DNA from: a bacterium
Lineage (GTDB): Bacteria > Pseudomonadota > Alphaproteobacteria > Rhizobiales > Xanthobacteraceae
Direction of reading: 5' to 3'
Length of the DNA stretch: 43,859 bases
NCBI GenBank assembly: GCA_029946075.1
Contig: JAQSDT010000399.1
Location: forward strand, 1-43,859
Positions 32,730 through 41,110 of this stretch are shown here, piece after piece (positions within the stretch are counted from its first letter, which is position 1; the number at the start of each line of letters is the position of its first letter). The notes beneath the pieces were generated by a model. That model made no database searches, was not told the origin of the DNA, and worked only from the letters and a program-made list of their open reading frames with translations. The translations under genes were made by a program, and so were the position numbers.

Positions 32730-32933
32730 ATGCGGAGTTTGGCGGATCACGGTTTACCGCTTGTTCAGCTTAAGGAGCAGCGGCGGGACCTGGTCGTGGC
32801 GCTGCAAAATCGCAGCACGCCGGTATCGAGCTGGGAACTGATGCAGATCGCTGCGATCCAGCAGGCGATTTCGGCCTTCGAGGACGTCATCACCGATCTC
32901 GATGCCGAGATGGAAATGGAAGCGGCGGCCTGA
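32730..32933 (+). CDS. Small acidic conserved hypothetical protein (67 aa)
   Basis: A 67-residue protein, not recognised. ATG 32730 is preceded by AGGGGGA about 7 nt upstream. The chain has a basic-polar front (LPLVQLKEQRRDLVVALQN) and a helical acidic end (ISAFEDVITDLDAEMEMEAA). The helical, charged character suggests a small protein-binding partner or regulator. It sits between the SGNH hydrolase and an exported hypothetical protein, all on the plus strand. Confidence 0.7.
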   Translation: MRSLADHGLPLVQLKEQRRDLVVALQNRSTPVSSWELMQIAAIQQAISAFEDVITDLDAEMEMEAAA

Positions 32934-33001
32934 TTTTCACGAGGTGCGGCCCTGGCGGCGCCTCCTTTACGGCTTGCGTGACGGGCGGATAGGATCGGCC
33001 C

Positions 33002-33697
33002 GTGCGCAATGTTCTGACCATTCTCTTCATTCTGGTCGCATCGACCGTTTCTCAAACGGCGATTGTGTTTGCAGAGGCGTGCGTCGCCGATTCAAAAGGC
33101 GGCCTCGTTTGCGGCGCCGGCAAGACGGCTTTCCGTGTCTTCGCCGATACCATCTCACCATCGAAAGCATATGCATTCGCCTGGCGCAGCGCGGAAGGCG
33201 TGCCGTCGGGCAAGGATATTCCCGGCGATGACGTCGAGAATTTGCTGGTTCGCGTCGCCGATGGCGCGGTGATCACCAAACTCGGCGGCGCCTACTGGGC
33301 CACGGGAGAGATCCGGGCAAACCGGTACGAGCAGACCGCGGCCTGGTCGCCGGACAGTACGGCCGTCATCGAGGTCGCCAGCAGCCGCTGGGAAAGCGAT
33401 TCCTTTGCCTACTACCGGATCGATGGCGCGGGCGCCGTGAAGCTCGACCTGCGCAAGCTGGTCGAACCGGCGCTCAGGGCAAAGCTGCCGGCTCGAATGC
33501 GCGATGGCAAAGCCTTCCGTGTTCGCGAGGAATTGCCCGTCACACTCGATGAACGCGGCCGAATACGTTTCACGGCGATGCTGTATGTGCCAAAGGGCGA
33601 CACCAGTTTCGACTACGCAATGCGGCTCGATATCGCGGCGAAGGGCGGCAAGCCGACGGCGCGGATCGTGTCGATGCAGCGCGTGAAGTCGGATTAG
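33002..33697 (+). CDS. Hypothetical exported protein (231 aa)
   Basis: A 231-residue exported protein with a signal peptide (VLTILFILVASTVSQTAIVFA). The mature part is beta-rich: AYAFAWRSAEGVPSGKDIPG, YEQTAAWSPDSTAVIEVASS, FAYYRIDGAGAVKLDLRKLV. The WSPDS unit is reminiscent of beta-propeller or TolB-like blades, but there is only one. No known family. A GTG start with AGGA about 8 nt upstream is used. The gene is convergent with the tyrosine phosphatase. Confidence 0.8.
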   Translation: MRNVLTILFILVASTVSQTAIVFAEACVADSKGGLVCGAGKTAFRVFADTISPSKAYAFAWRSAEGVPSGKDIPGDDVENLLVRVADGAVITKLGGAYWATGEIRANRYEQTAAWSPDSTAVIEVASSRWESDSFAYYRIDGAGAVKLDLRKLVEPALRAKLPARMRDGKAFRVREELPVTLDERGRIRFTAMLYVPKGDTSFDYAMRLDIAAKGGKPTARIVSMQRVKSD

Positions 33698-33703
33698 GAA
33701 TAA

Positions 33704-34450
33704 TCAGCCCTGCAGGTAGCGCGCCTTGAGGCTTTCGCGCTCGGCCGCGCCGAGGCCGAGTCCGTCGCGGAGATAGGTTTCGAGGTCGCCATAGTCGGCG
33801 TCGATCGCCTCGAAGGCCGCCCCCAGGAACGACGGCTGCACCGATCCCAGCACCTGCTTGACGTGATCGGGCAGGTCGCTGCTGGAATTGGGATCCCGGC
33901 GGTAATAGCGGTTGGTGAGGAGGTAGTCCTCCGCGATGACATCGTCGGGAACGCCGAGTGCGTGCAGGATCAGCGCGCAGGCAAAGCCGGTGCGATCCTT
34001 GCCGGCGGTGCAGTGGATGACCAGCGGTGCGCGGTCTTCCAGCAGATGCGCAAACAGCGTCCGGTAGCGGTCGGTATTTTTCTGCACGTAACTGCGATAG
34101 GAGTCGCGCATCACTTCGGCGGCGTGATCCGTGGACAGCGCTGTCCCGCTGCTGGCGATCCCGCGCAGCGCCGCCACTACCGTAGGCTCGACCGGCAGCG
34201 AATGAACGGATATGTCGGGCATGCAGCACGCGGCCTCGACGCGCTCTGCGCTTCCACGAAAATCGAACGCGCTGCGTACGCCGAGCTCCCGCATCACGGC
34301 AATGTCTTGCTCGGTCAGGTGGCCGAGATGGTTGGAACGGAAGATCTGGCGCCAGCGTACAATGCGGCCGTCGCGCGTCGCATACCCGCCAAGGTCGCGG
34401 AAATTGCTGGCGCCGGCGAGATTGAGATGTCGGGCAGGGGAATCTGACAT
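33704..34450 (-). CDS. Tyrosine-protein phosphatase (DSP/PTP-like)
   Basis: A 248-residue phosphatase of the Y_phosphatase3 type. Landmarks: NFRDLGGYATRDGRIVRWRQ, IFRSNHLGHLTEQDI, FDFRGSAERVEAA and the P-loop HCTAGKDRTG (Cys147, Arg153). The family removes phosphate from Tyr or phosphoinositide-like substrates. ATG 34450 places NLAGASNFRDLGG ten residues in, as usual; upstream ATGs at 34498 and 34543 are alternatives. It is divergent from the MliC-like gene, 96 bases away. Confidence 0.9.
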   Translation of the reverse strand: MSDSPARHLNLAGASNFRDLGGYATRDGRIVRWRQIFRSNHLGHLTEQDIAVMRELGVRSAFDFRGSAERVEAACCMPDISVHSLPVEPTVVAALRGIASSGTALSTDHAAEVMRDSYRSYVQKNTDRYRTLFAHLLEDRAPLVIHCTAGKDRTGFACALILHALGVPDDVIAEDYLLTNRYYRRDPNSSSDLPDHVKQVLGSVQPSFLGAAFEAIDADYGDLETYLRDGLGLGAAERESLKARYLQG

Positions 34451-34546
34451 TGGTTTTATTTCGCGGCAGCCGGTGGCGGACAAATGACGGGAGGGCATTT
34501 CGTGCGCCCACGTCTCGTCTATACTGAACTCTCCGGGGGGCAAATC

Positions 34547-34864
34547 ATGAATTACGGGAAGATCACGGTTTTCGGCGCTGCGCTGCTCGCGTTCGGGCTG
34601 GCGGGCATGCCTTCATCGGCACATGCACAGGCCAGGTTTCAAAACTATCGCTGCGCCGACGGTACGCAATTCATTGCCGGCTTCTTCCAGTACGACCCAC
34701 GTGCCCATCTGCAGCTCGACGGCAAGGCGGTGACGCTGTCCAAGCGGGTGTCGTTGTCGGGATCGCGCTACTCGGCCAAGGGCGTGACCCTGAGGATCAC
34801 CAAGGCTGGCCTGACCACGCTCAAGCACGCCAAACGGCCGGTCACGACGTGCGAGCTGACATGA
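34547..34864 (+). CDS. MliC-like exported protein (lysozyme inhibitor family)
   Basis: A 105-residue exported protein. Signal peptide GAALLAFGLAGMPSSAHA, then the MliC pattern YRCADGTQFIAGFF, a polar turn LDGKAVTLSKR, SLSGSRYSAKGVTLRITK (the S-G-x-R-Y core) and a C-terminal Cys (TTCELT) to pair with the first. Family members bind c-type lysozyme in the periplasm or outer membrane. There is no lipobox Cys, so a soluble form is likely. Downstream lies a terminator that serves the convergent gene. Confidence 0.85.
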   Translation: MNYGKITVFGAALLAFGLAGMPSSAHAQARFQNYRCADGTQFIAGFFQYDPRAHLQLDGKAVTLSKRVSLSGSRYSAKGVTLRITKAGLTTLKHAKRPVTTCELT

Positions 34865-34895
34865 AAAAAGGGCCGAAACGATTTCGTTCCGAGCC
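34864..34895 (-). terminator. Terminator hairpin for the DUF2735 gene
   Basis: On the minus strand GGCTCGGAACG (from 34894) pairs with CGTTTCGGCC (to 34871), with one mismatch and a short AAAT loop, followed by six T (34869-34864). This is a typical intrinsic terminator for the DUF2735 gene. It also overlaps the stop codon of the convergent MliC-like gene. Confidence 0.6.
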
Positions 34896-34958
34896 TTGCC
34901 TAATTCACCGTCCGGGCTTCATTGGCCGGGCGCGTAGTACTCAAACTCCGCTGCTGCA

Positions 34959-35159
34959 TCAGTGCTCAAGCTCGGTCTTGGCGTCCTGAATGGCGGCCTG
35001 GTGGTACCAGCTGTCGAAGCAGTCAGCGGCGCTTGCCGGGACCGCAAATTCGGACACGGCCTTCGCCTCGCCGTAGCGACGCCCCCCGAGAGCCGCGCGG
35101 CCCCCGACCGGGAACTGGTAGATCGTTGCCGATCCCTGATTCAAACTCGTGTTCATCAT
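34959..35159 (-). CDS. DUF2735 family protein
   Basis: A 66-residue protein with the DUF2735 signature NQGSATIYQFPVGGRAALGG, followed by a Trp/Tyr-rich end (CFDSWYHQAAIQDAKTELEH). The family is small, rhizobial, of unknown function and found next to glnII, as here. AGGAG sits 8 nt before the first ATG. Convergent with the MliC-like gene and divergent from glnII with a 570-base gap. A nitrogen-status link is inferred from location only. Confidence 0.85.
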   Translation of the reverse strand: MMNTSLNQGSATIYQFPVGGRAALGGRRYGEAKAVSEFAVPASAADCFDSWYHQAAIQDAKTELEH

Positions 35160-35590
35160 CGTCCTGTCTCCTGCTCGCCTAAGCGCGAGCCTCCATGGTG
35201 CGCCCGACTCGTTCTTGAGTGGTTACAAGTGTCGATATCGTTCGTGCCCTTGGGCGGCGCAAGTTGACCAATTCTGCGGCACCGCTGCCAATTTCATGGG
35301 CAGATTTGCCATTGCTTCCTGCGGGGCAGTGGGCGGATGGCCAACGTCTGAGCGGGCCGGGTGGTTGCGGGTGGTGGCCATCGGATCGGCCGGGGTGTTC
35401 CGGGCGGTGCCGCAGCTTTAATCGCGGGGATGCCTGAACGCTGAAATGCCGGAGAAATGGGCGGATTCCGGTCGTGGAACCGCCCGTTCGGCCGTCGTTT
35501 TCGCAGGCCTGCCGCGCTGCTTTGTCGCAGCTTTTATTTTCAGAACGGGCGTGCGCGACCTGTGGATAGACCCTGCCGCAGTGCATCGGC
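35160..35590. other. Regulatory spacer between DUF2735 and glnII, no gene seen
   Basis: I found no believable coding frame; a 135-codon open frame on the minus strand (35179-35586) has an Arg/His-rich shadow-like product. The segment holds the perfect palindrome GCAGGCCTGC (about 35502-35511). I could not find a clear NtrC site pair (consensus TGCAC-like half sites), although enhancer sites would be expected upstream of the sigma-54 promoter. Confidence 0.45.
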
Positions 35591-35606
35591 TGGCACGTTA
35601 AATGCT
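35591..35606 (+). promoter_or_regulatory. Sigma-54 promoter of glnII
   Basis: TGGCACGTTAAATGCT matches the -24/-12 consensus TGGCACGNNNNTTGCW at every fixed base except one (A in place of the first T before GC). The GG and GC are 10 bases apart, as required. The expected transcript start is near 35618, giving a leader of about 110 bases before the AGAGAGG ribosome binding site. In Bradyrhizobium glnII is known to be NtrC/RpoN-dependent. Confidence 0.85.
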
Positions 35607-35729
35607 TAGTAACGGGTGGCCTGACGTGGCCGGGTACACGTATGCGGAGACCGCCAGGGGGCTGGGCGTCAAAATCCAGAGTTCGAGGCTTCGGTTGCCG
35701 CGTCTAACTAGCAAATCAAGAGAGGCTCA

Positions 35730-36767
35730 ATGACCAAGTATAAGCTCGAGTATATCTGGCTCGACGGGTATACGCCGACACCGAACCTGCGCGGCAAAAC
35801 GCAGATCAAGGAATTCGCTTCGTTCCCGACGCTCGAGCAGCTTCCGCTGTGGGGCTTCGACGGCTCCTCGACCATGCAGGCCGAAGGCCGCAGCTCGGAC
35901 TGCGTGCTCAAGCCGGTCGCGGTTTATCCGGACGGCGCGCGCACCAACGGCGTTCTGGTGATGTGCGAAGTCATGATGCCGGATGGCGTCACCCCGCACG
36001 CGACCAACCGGCGCGCGACCATTCTTGACGACGAAGGCGCATGGTTCGGCTTCGAGCAGGAATACTTCATGTACAAGGACGGCCGTCCGCTCGGCTTCCC
36101 GACCGCCGGCTATCCGGCGCCGCAGGGCCCGTACTACACCGGCGTCGGCTACAGCAATGTCGGCGATGTCGCCCGCAAGATCGTCGAAGAGCATCTCGAC
36201 CTCTGCCTCGCTGCCGGCATCAACCACGAAGGCATCAACGCCGAAGTGGCGAAGGGCCAGTGGGAATTCCAGATTTTCGGCAAGGGCTCCAAAAAGGCCG
36301 CCGACGAAATGTGGATGGCCCGCTACCTGCTGCAGCGGCTGACCGAAGCCTACGGCATCGACATCGAGTATCACTGCAAGCCGCTCGGCGACACCGACTG
36401 GAACGGCTCGGGCATGCACGCCAACTTCTCGACGACCTTCCTGCGCGAGACCGGCGGCAAGGCCTATTTCGAGGCCCTGATGGGCGCCTTCGAAAAGAAC
36501 CTGATGGACCACATCGCCGTCTATGGCCCGGACAACGACAAGCGTCTGACTGGCAAGCACGAGACCGCGCCGTGGAACAAGTTCAGCTACGGTGTGGCTG
36601 ACCGTGGCGCCTCGATCCGCGTGCCGCACTCGTTCATGAAGAACGACTACAAGGGCTACCTGGAAGACCGCCGCCCGAACTCGCAGGGCGACCCCTACGC
36701 CATCGCTTCGCAGATCCTGAAGACGATCGCGGAAGTGCCGACCGCCGCCAAGTCGGCCGCGGCCTGA
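35730..36767 (+). CDS. glnII: Glutamine synthetase type II
   Basis: A 345-residue eukaryotic-type glutamine synthetase (GSII) that joins ammonium and glutamate with ATP; in rhizobia it complements GSI under nitrogen limitation. Landmarks: YIWLDGYTPTPNLRGKTQI, WGFDGSSTMQAEGRSSDCVL, WFGFEQEYFMYKDGRPLGFP (metal Glu residues), INAEVAKGQWEFQIF, GSGMHANFSTTFL and ASIRVPHSF. No adenylylation loop is present, as expected for GSII. ATG is preceded by AGAGAGG. Sigma-54 promoter upstream, strong terminator downstream. Confidence 0.98.
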   Translation: MTKYKLEYIWLDGYTPTPNLRGKTQIKEFASFPTLEQLPLWGFDGSSTMQAEGRSSDCVLKPVAVYPDGARTNGVLVMCEVMMPDGVTPHATNRRATILDDEGAWFGFEQEYFMYKDGRPLGFPTAGYPAPQGPYYTGVGYSNVGDVARKIVEEHLDLCLAAGINHEGINAEVAKGQWEFQIFGKGSKKAADEMWMARYLLQRLTEAYGIDIEYHCKPLGDTDWNGSGMHANFSTTFLRETGGKAYFEALMGAFEKNLMDHIAVYGPDNDKRLTGKHETAPWNKFSYGVADRGASIRVPHSFMKNDYKGYLEDRRPNSQGDPYAIASQILKTIAEVPTAAKSAAA

Positions 36768-36834
36768 GCGACTGACGCTGCGACCCGGTTGGGGCTTCCG
36801 GGTTGCCGTCTGATCGGCCGATTGATCCGCTAAT

Positions 36835-36877
36835 TGATCCGCCAGGGCAAAATCGCCTTGGCGGATCATTTTGTTTT
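36835..36877 (+). terminator. Rho-independent terminator of glnII
   Basis: TGATCCGCCAGGGC (36835-36848) pairs with GCCTTGGCGGATCA (36855-36868) around a 6-nt loop AAAATC, with one G-T pair or mismatch, then TTTTGTTTT. A strong intrinsic terminator 68 bases after the glnII stop; it isolates glnII from the GrlR-domain gene. Confidence 0.9.
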
Positions 36878-36963
36878 GACGGGGTTTGATTCAAATGCGT
36901 CAACCAAAGGCTGTTCCCCGTTCCCCTGCGTTATGAACCGCGCTAGACAACGGCCGTGAAGGC

Positions 36964-37686
36964 GTGCCGGGGACGCAGCCGTTGTTCGAAGGCTTCTACA
37001 AGGTCAGATTCCAGCTTGGCGCTTCGGTCGGCCGCGGCGTCATGTACGCGCGCGACGGCAGGATGCTCGGCGGCAATTCGGCCTTCGCCCATATCGGTAC
37101 CTACCGAAAGGACGGCGACGGGATCGACATCGAGATCAAGACCGTCCGTCATAATCCCGATCCGAATTACCGTGCCATGGCCGGCACCGACGATGCGACC
37201 TTGCTGGCGAAGGGCAAGGCGAACGGCGACCTTTATTGTTTCGAGGGCGGCCTGAAGGAGCTTCCGGGCGTTGCCTTTCAATCGGTGATGACGCCGATCG
37301 AGCAGGATGCCGGCCCGATCGCCGGCGGGGTGGGCGAGGCCGGCGTCGTCAATGGCCTCTATTCCATTCACGTGCGGATGCTCGATGGCGTCGAGGGCGG
37401 TCTGACCGGTGTGATGCTGCTCAACGGCGGCCGCATCCTCGGCGGCGACGCCTCGTTCTATTATCTCGGCACCTACACCTCGGAGAAAGGCCGCTGGAAA
37501 GGCCAGATCCTCAATCAGGAGCACACGCCGGCCAAGGGCGAAAACCCCGTGTTCGGCGGCCATGAAGTCGGCATCGGCTTTTCCGGCACCTGCGACGAGC
37601 AGGGCGCGCTGATCGAGGCGACGGCACTCGCCGGCAAGCGCAGCCTGCGGATGACCGCGGTGCTGAAGCTGATGCACCGGGTGTAA
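36964..37686 (+). CDS. Tandem GrlR-domain protein, paralog 2
   Basis: A 240-residue protein with two GrlR-like barrels: FEGFYKVRFQLGASVGRGVM with MLGGNSAFAHIGTY, and NGLYSIHVRMLDGVEGGLTG with GRILGGDASFYYLGTYTSEK. The C-terminal domain is nearly collinear with that of the gene at 30414 (73/108 identical by eye). The start is ambiguous: GTG 36964, or TTG 36982, which aligns with the start of paralog 1 and has GGGGA 8 nt upstream. Only 6 bases separate it from the ModA-like gene, so they form an operon. A possible regulatory or ligand-binding role is inferred. Confidence 0.8.
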   Translation: MPGTQPLFEGFYKVRFQLGASVGRGVMYARDGRMLGGNSAFAHIGTYRKDGDGIDIEIKTVRHNPDPNYRAMAGTDDATLLAKGKANGDLYCFEGGLKELPGVAFQSVMTPIEQDAGPIAGGVGEAGVVNGLYSIHVRMLDGVEGGLTGVMLLNGGRILGGDASFYYLGTYTSEKGRWKGQILNQEHTPAKGENPVFGGHEVGIGFSGTCDEQGALIEATALAGKRSLRMTAVLKLMHRV

Positions 37687-37692
37687 CGGCCG

Positions 37693-38379
37693 ATGGGCGA
37701 TACCGTACGCGTGCTCTCGACACTGGCGCTGAAGGGGGCGGTGATTAACCTGAGCCGTGATTTCGAAGTCGCCACCGGCATGCAGATCGCAGCCGATTTT
37801 GCGCCGACGCTGGCCTTGCTGCAGCGCTTGCGTGCAGGCGAGCCTGCCGATGTCGTCATCCTGACCCGCGAGGGGCTGGATGAGGTTTCCCGCGAAGGGC
37901 GTGTCGCCGCCGATAGCTGCGTGGACCTCGCGCGCTCCTGGGTCGGCATCGCCGTCAGGGCAGGCGAGGTTCACCCCGATATCTCGACGGAAGCAGCGTT
38001 GCGCGCGGCGCTGCTCAATGCGCGCTCGGTCGCGTACTCGCGGCTCGGTGCCAGCGGCATCCTGTTTGCGAAATTGATCGGGCAACTCGGCATCGCGGCC
38101 GAGATCAACGCGCGCGCCGTGATCATCCAGCAGGGGTTCACGGCAGAGCGTCTCGTCACCGGCGAGGCCGATCTTGCCGTTCAGCAGGTCAGCGAACTGA
38201 AGCAGATCGACGGCATCGAGGTAGCCGGTGTCATTCCGCGCGAGCTGCAAACGCCGGCGGTGTTTTCCGCCGGACGCATGGTGACAGCGCAGGACGCCGC
38301 GCAGGCCGACCGGCTGTTGCAGTATCTGTCTTCAGCGGAGGTCGCGCCGTTGTTGCGCGAAAGCGGGCTCGATCCGTGA
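37693..38379 (+). CDS. ModA-like substrate-binding fold protein without signal peptide
   Basis: A 228-residue protein of the molybdate-binding ModA/PBP-II group: VRVLSTLALKGAVINLSRDF, QIAADFAPTLALLQRLRAGE, PADVVILTREGLDEVSREGR, VAYSRLGASGILFAKLI, ADLAVQQVSELKQIDGIEVA. It starts MGDTVRVLSTL right at the fold, and an in-frame TAA (the stop of the gene before it) lies 6 bases upstream, so no export signal can be present. No ModB/ModC genes are near. It could be a cytoplasmic ligand sensor paired with the GrlR-domain protein. Confidence 0.85.
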   Translation: MGDTVRVLSTLALKGAVINLSRDFEVATGMQIAADFAPTLALLQRLRAGEPADVVILTREGLDEVSREGRVAADSCVDLARSWVGIAVRAGEVHPDISTEAALRAALLNARSVAYSRLGASGILFAKLIGQLGIAAEINARAVIIQQGFTAERLVTGEADLAVQQVSELKQIDGIEVAGVIPRELQTPAVFSAGRMVTAQDAAQADRLLQYLSSAEVAPLLRESGLDP

Positions 38380-38497
38380 TCCTCTCGGTCCCTGCAGACG
38401 CATGGCTCATGCGGCCGGCATAGGCCAAAACGGGCTTCCACCCGGGCGTTCCATGGAATAAGCAGCGGCCTCAGCTCATTCCTCCATCCGGGCCCCA

Positions 38498-40120
38498 ATG
38501 ATCCGTCTCGATAACGTCAGCAAGCAAGTCGGCCACCAGATTCTCTTCATCGAAGCTTCCGCAGCCCTGCAGAAGGGCGAGAAGATCGGGCTGGTAGGCC
38601 CGAACGGCGCCGGCAAGACCACGCTGTTCCGGATGATTTCGGGCCAGGAGATTCCGGACGAGGGCCAGGTCTCGCTCGATCGTGGCATCACCATCGGCTA
38701 TTTCAGCCAGGACGTCGGCGAGATGGCGGGCCGCAGCGCCGTGGCCGAGGTGATGGACGGGGCAGGGCCGGTCAGCGTCGTCGCCGCCGAACTCAGGGAA
38801 CTCGAGGCCGCCATGGCCGACCCTGAAAAAGCCGACGAAATGGACGACATCATCGCCCGCTACGGCGAGGTCCAGCACCGCTTCGAGGAACTCGACGGTT
38901 ATGCGCTCGATGGCCGCGCCCGCGAGGCCCTTTCGGGCCTGGGCTTCAGCCAGGAAATGATGGATGGCGACGTCGGCGCACTCTCGGGCGGCTGGAAGAT
39001 GCGCGTGGCGCTGGCGCGCATTTTGTTGATGCGCCCCGACGTGATGCTGCTGGACGAGCCGAGCAACCACCTCGATCTGGAAAGCCTGATCTGGCTGGAA
39101 CAGTTCCTGAAGGGGTACGAGGGCGCCTTGCTGATGACCTCGCATGACCGCGAGTTCATCAACCGCATCATCAACAAGGTCGTCGAAATCGACGGTGGCA
39201 CGCTCACCACCTATTCCGGCGATTATGAATTCTACGAACAGCAGCGCGCGCTCAACGAGAAGCAGCAGCAGGCCCAGTTCGAGCGGCAGCAGGCGATGCT
39301 GGCCAAGGAAATCAAGTTCATCGAGCGCTTCAAGGCGCGCGCGTCTCATGCCGCGCAGGTGCAGAGCCGGGTCAAGAAGCTCGACAAGATCGAGCGCGTC
39401 GAGCCGCCGAAGCGGCGGCAGACGGTGGCCTTTGAGTTTTTGCCGGCGCCGCGCTCGGGCGAGGACGTCGTCGCTCTCAAGAACGTCCACAAAGGTTACG
39501 GCAGCAAGCGAATCTATGACGGCCTGGATTTCATGATCCGCCGCCGGGAGCGCTGGTGCGTGATGGGCATTAACGGTGCCGGCAAATCGACGCTGCTGAA
39601 GCTGGTGGCGGGTTCGACCGAACCCGACGACGGCACGGTGGCGATCGGCGGCAGCGTCAAGATGGGTTACTTCGCCCAGCACGCGATGGATCTGCTCGAC
39701 GGCGAACGTACCGTATTCCAGTGGCTGGAAGATTCGTTCCCGCAGGCAGGGCAGGGCTCGCTGCGTGCGCTGGCCGGCTGCTTCGGGTTTTCCGGCGACG
39801 ATGTCGAGAAGAAGTGCCGCGTGCTCTCCGGCGGCGAGAAGGCGCGGTTGGTGATGGCGCATATGCTGTTCGACCCGCCGAACTTCCTGGTGCTGGACGA
39901 GCCGACCAATCATCTGGATCTTGCGACCAAGGAAATGCTGATCAATGCGCTCTCGGAATTCGAGGGCACCATGCTGTTCGTCTCGCATGACCGGCACTTT
40001 CTCGCAGCGCTCTCCAACCGCGTGCTGGAGTTGACGCCTGAAGGCCCGCACCTCTTCGGCGGCGGCTACACCGAGTACGTCGCGCGTACCGGGCAGGAAG
40101 CGCCCGGCCTGCGGAGCTGA
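38498..40120 (+). CDS. ABC-F family ATPase (YbiT-like)
   Basis: A 540-residue soluble protein with two ABC cassettes and no membrane domain. Cassette 1: GPNGAGKTT, LSGGWKMR, LLDEPSNHLD. Cassette 2: GINGAGKST, LSGGEKAR, LDEPTNHLD. The inter-cassette linker is coiled-coil and basic (residues about 245-310, IKFIERFKARASHAAQVQSR). The C-terminal end LELTPEGPHLFGGGYTEYV resembles YbiT more than Uup or EttA. ABC-F proteins act at the ribosomal E-site to relieve stalling. Initiation context is weak. It is not obviously co-transcribed with neighbours. Confidence 0.95.
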   Translation: MIRLDNVSKQVGHQILFIEASAALQKGEKIGLVGPNGAGKTTLFRMISGQEIPDEGQVSLDRGITIGYFSQDVGEMAGRSAVAEVMDGAGPVSVVAAELRELEAAMADPEKADEMDDIIARYGEVQHRFEELDGYALDGRAREALSGLGFSQEMMDGDVGALSGGWKMRVALARILLMRPDVMLLDEPSNHLDLESLIWLEQFLKGYEGALLMTSHDREFINRIINKVVEIDGGTLTTYSGDYEFYEQQRALNEKQQQAQFERQQAMLAKEIKFIERFKARASHAAQVQSRVKKLDKIERVEPPKRRQTVAFEFLPAPRSGEDVVALKNVHKGYGSKRIYDGLDFMIRRRERWCVMGINGAGKSTLLKLVAGSTEPDDGTVAIGGSVKMGYFAQHAMDLLDGERTVFQWLEDSFPQAGQGSLRALAGCFGFSGDDVEKKCRVLSGGEKARLVMAHMLFDPPNFLVLDEPTNHLDLATKEMLINALSEFEGTMLFVSHDRHFLAALSNRVLELTPEGPHLFGGGYTEYVARTGQEAPGLRS

Positions 40121-40229
40121 CGCCGACCGAACGAGCAATGCAGCGGCGCATGGCCAAGTGCGCCGCGCGCGCTTGTAGGCATCAGGTCCCGCCGCTACGC
40201 TTCCCGAAAAATCGGGGAGTGAACGGGCC

Positions 40230-41105
40230 ATGAAGCAGCTCAGGATCGGTGACATCACCATCGACGCGGTCATCGAGCGCGAGGGGCCGTGGCGGCGACC
40301 GCAGGATTTCTTCCCTGCCTATGATGATGCGGTGTTCAAGCATCATCTGAAGGGAATGGAGCCCGAGGTGTTCGACTCCGCGCTCGGTCTGATGGTCATT
40401 ACCTATCAGACCTTCGTGGTGCGCACGCCGCGCTACACCATCCTGGTCGATACCTGCACCGGCGAAGACAAGGGCCATCCGCCGCCGTTCGATTTCCCCG
40501 GCAAGGAGCGCTGGCGCAACGAGCTGTTCGCGCTCGGTGTCAGCTTCGAGCAAGTCGACTATGTCTTCTGCACCCATTTGCACATCGACCATACCGGATG
40601 GAATACGACACTGCGCGACGGTCGCTGGGTGCCGACATTCCCCAATGCGAAATACATATTCCACAAGCGGGAATATGCCGCGTGGGAAGCCGAAAATGCC
40701 AAGGGCTCCAACCCGCCGGGCACGGTCTTCCGCGACAATTGCCTGCCGATCATGGAATCGGGGCAGGCGGTGCTGGTTGACGATGATTACGCGCTCGATG
40801 ATACGGTTACGCTGACGCCGACACCGGGGCATTCGCCCTGCCATTGCTGCGTCAACATCTTCTCGAAGGGCAAGCGCGCAGTGGTAGCCGGCGATCTCAT
40901 GCATCACGTGATCCAGTGCCGCGAGCCGGAATGGTCGGCGAAGCCCGACTGGGACCCGAAGCAATCGGCGATCTCACGGCGGAAATTCTTTGCCTCCGTC
41001 GCCGGTACCGACACGCTGATCCTGCCGGTCCATTTCCCGACGCCGACGGTCGGCCTTATCACTGCCGAAGGTGACCGCTTCGACTATCGTTTCAAGCGGG
41101 ACTAA
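40230..41105 (+). CDS. MBL-fold metallo-hydrolase
   Basis: A 291-residue metallo-beta-lactamase-fold hydrolase. Metal-binding motif THLHIDHTGW (HxHxDH), then TPTPGHSPCHCC (third His), VVAGDLMHHV (bridging Asp) and ILPVHFPTPTVG (last His). This long form resembles quorum-quenching lactonase-like and other organic hydrolases; which lactone or ester it cleaves is unknown. GGGGAG precedes the ATG by about 10 nt. It starts a plus-strand operon with GMC oxidoreductase, nitroreductase and acyl-CoA dehydrogenase. Confidence 0.92.
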   Translation: MKQLRIGDITIDAVIEREGPWRRPQDFFPAYDDAVFKHHLKGMEPEVFDSALGLMVITYQTFVVRTPRYTILVDTCTGEDKGHPPPFDFPGKERWRNELFALGVSFEQVDYVFCTHLHIDHTGWNTTLRDGRWVPTFPNAKYIFHKREYAAWEAENAKGSNPPGTVFRDNCLPIMESGQAVLVDDDYALDDTVTLTPTPGHSPCHCCVNIFSKGKRAVVAGDLMHHVIQCREPEWSAKPDWDPKQSAISRRKFFASVAGTDTLILPVHFPTPTVGLITAEGDRFDYRFKRD

Positions 41106-41110
41106 CGGTC

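Noticed and set aside
35179..35586. A 135-codon minus-strand frame in the glnII upstream region
   Set aside because: Arg/His/Pro-rich product with no ribosome binding site and no motif; the region is better explained as regulatory DNA.
38471..40273. A 600-codon minus-strand open frame opposite the ABC-F gene
   Set aside because: Antisense shadow; the plus-strand gene has complete Walker A, signature and Walker B motifs in both cassettes.
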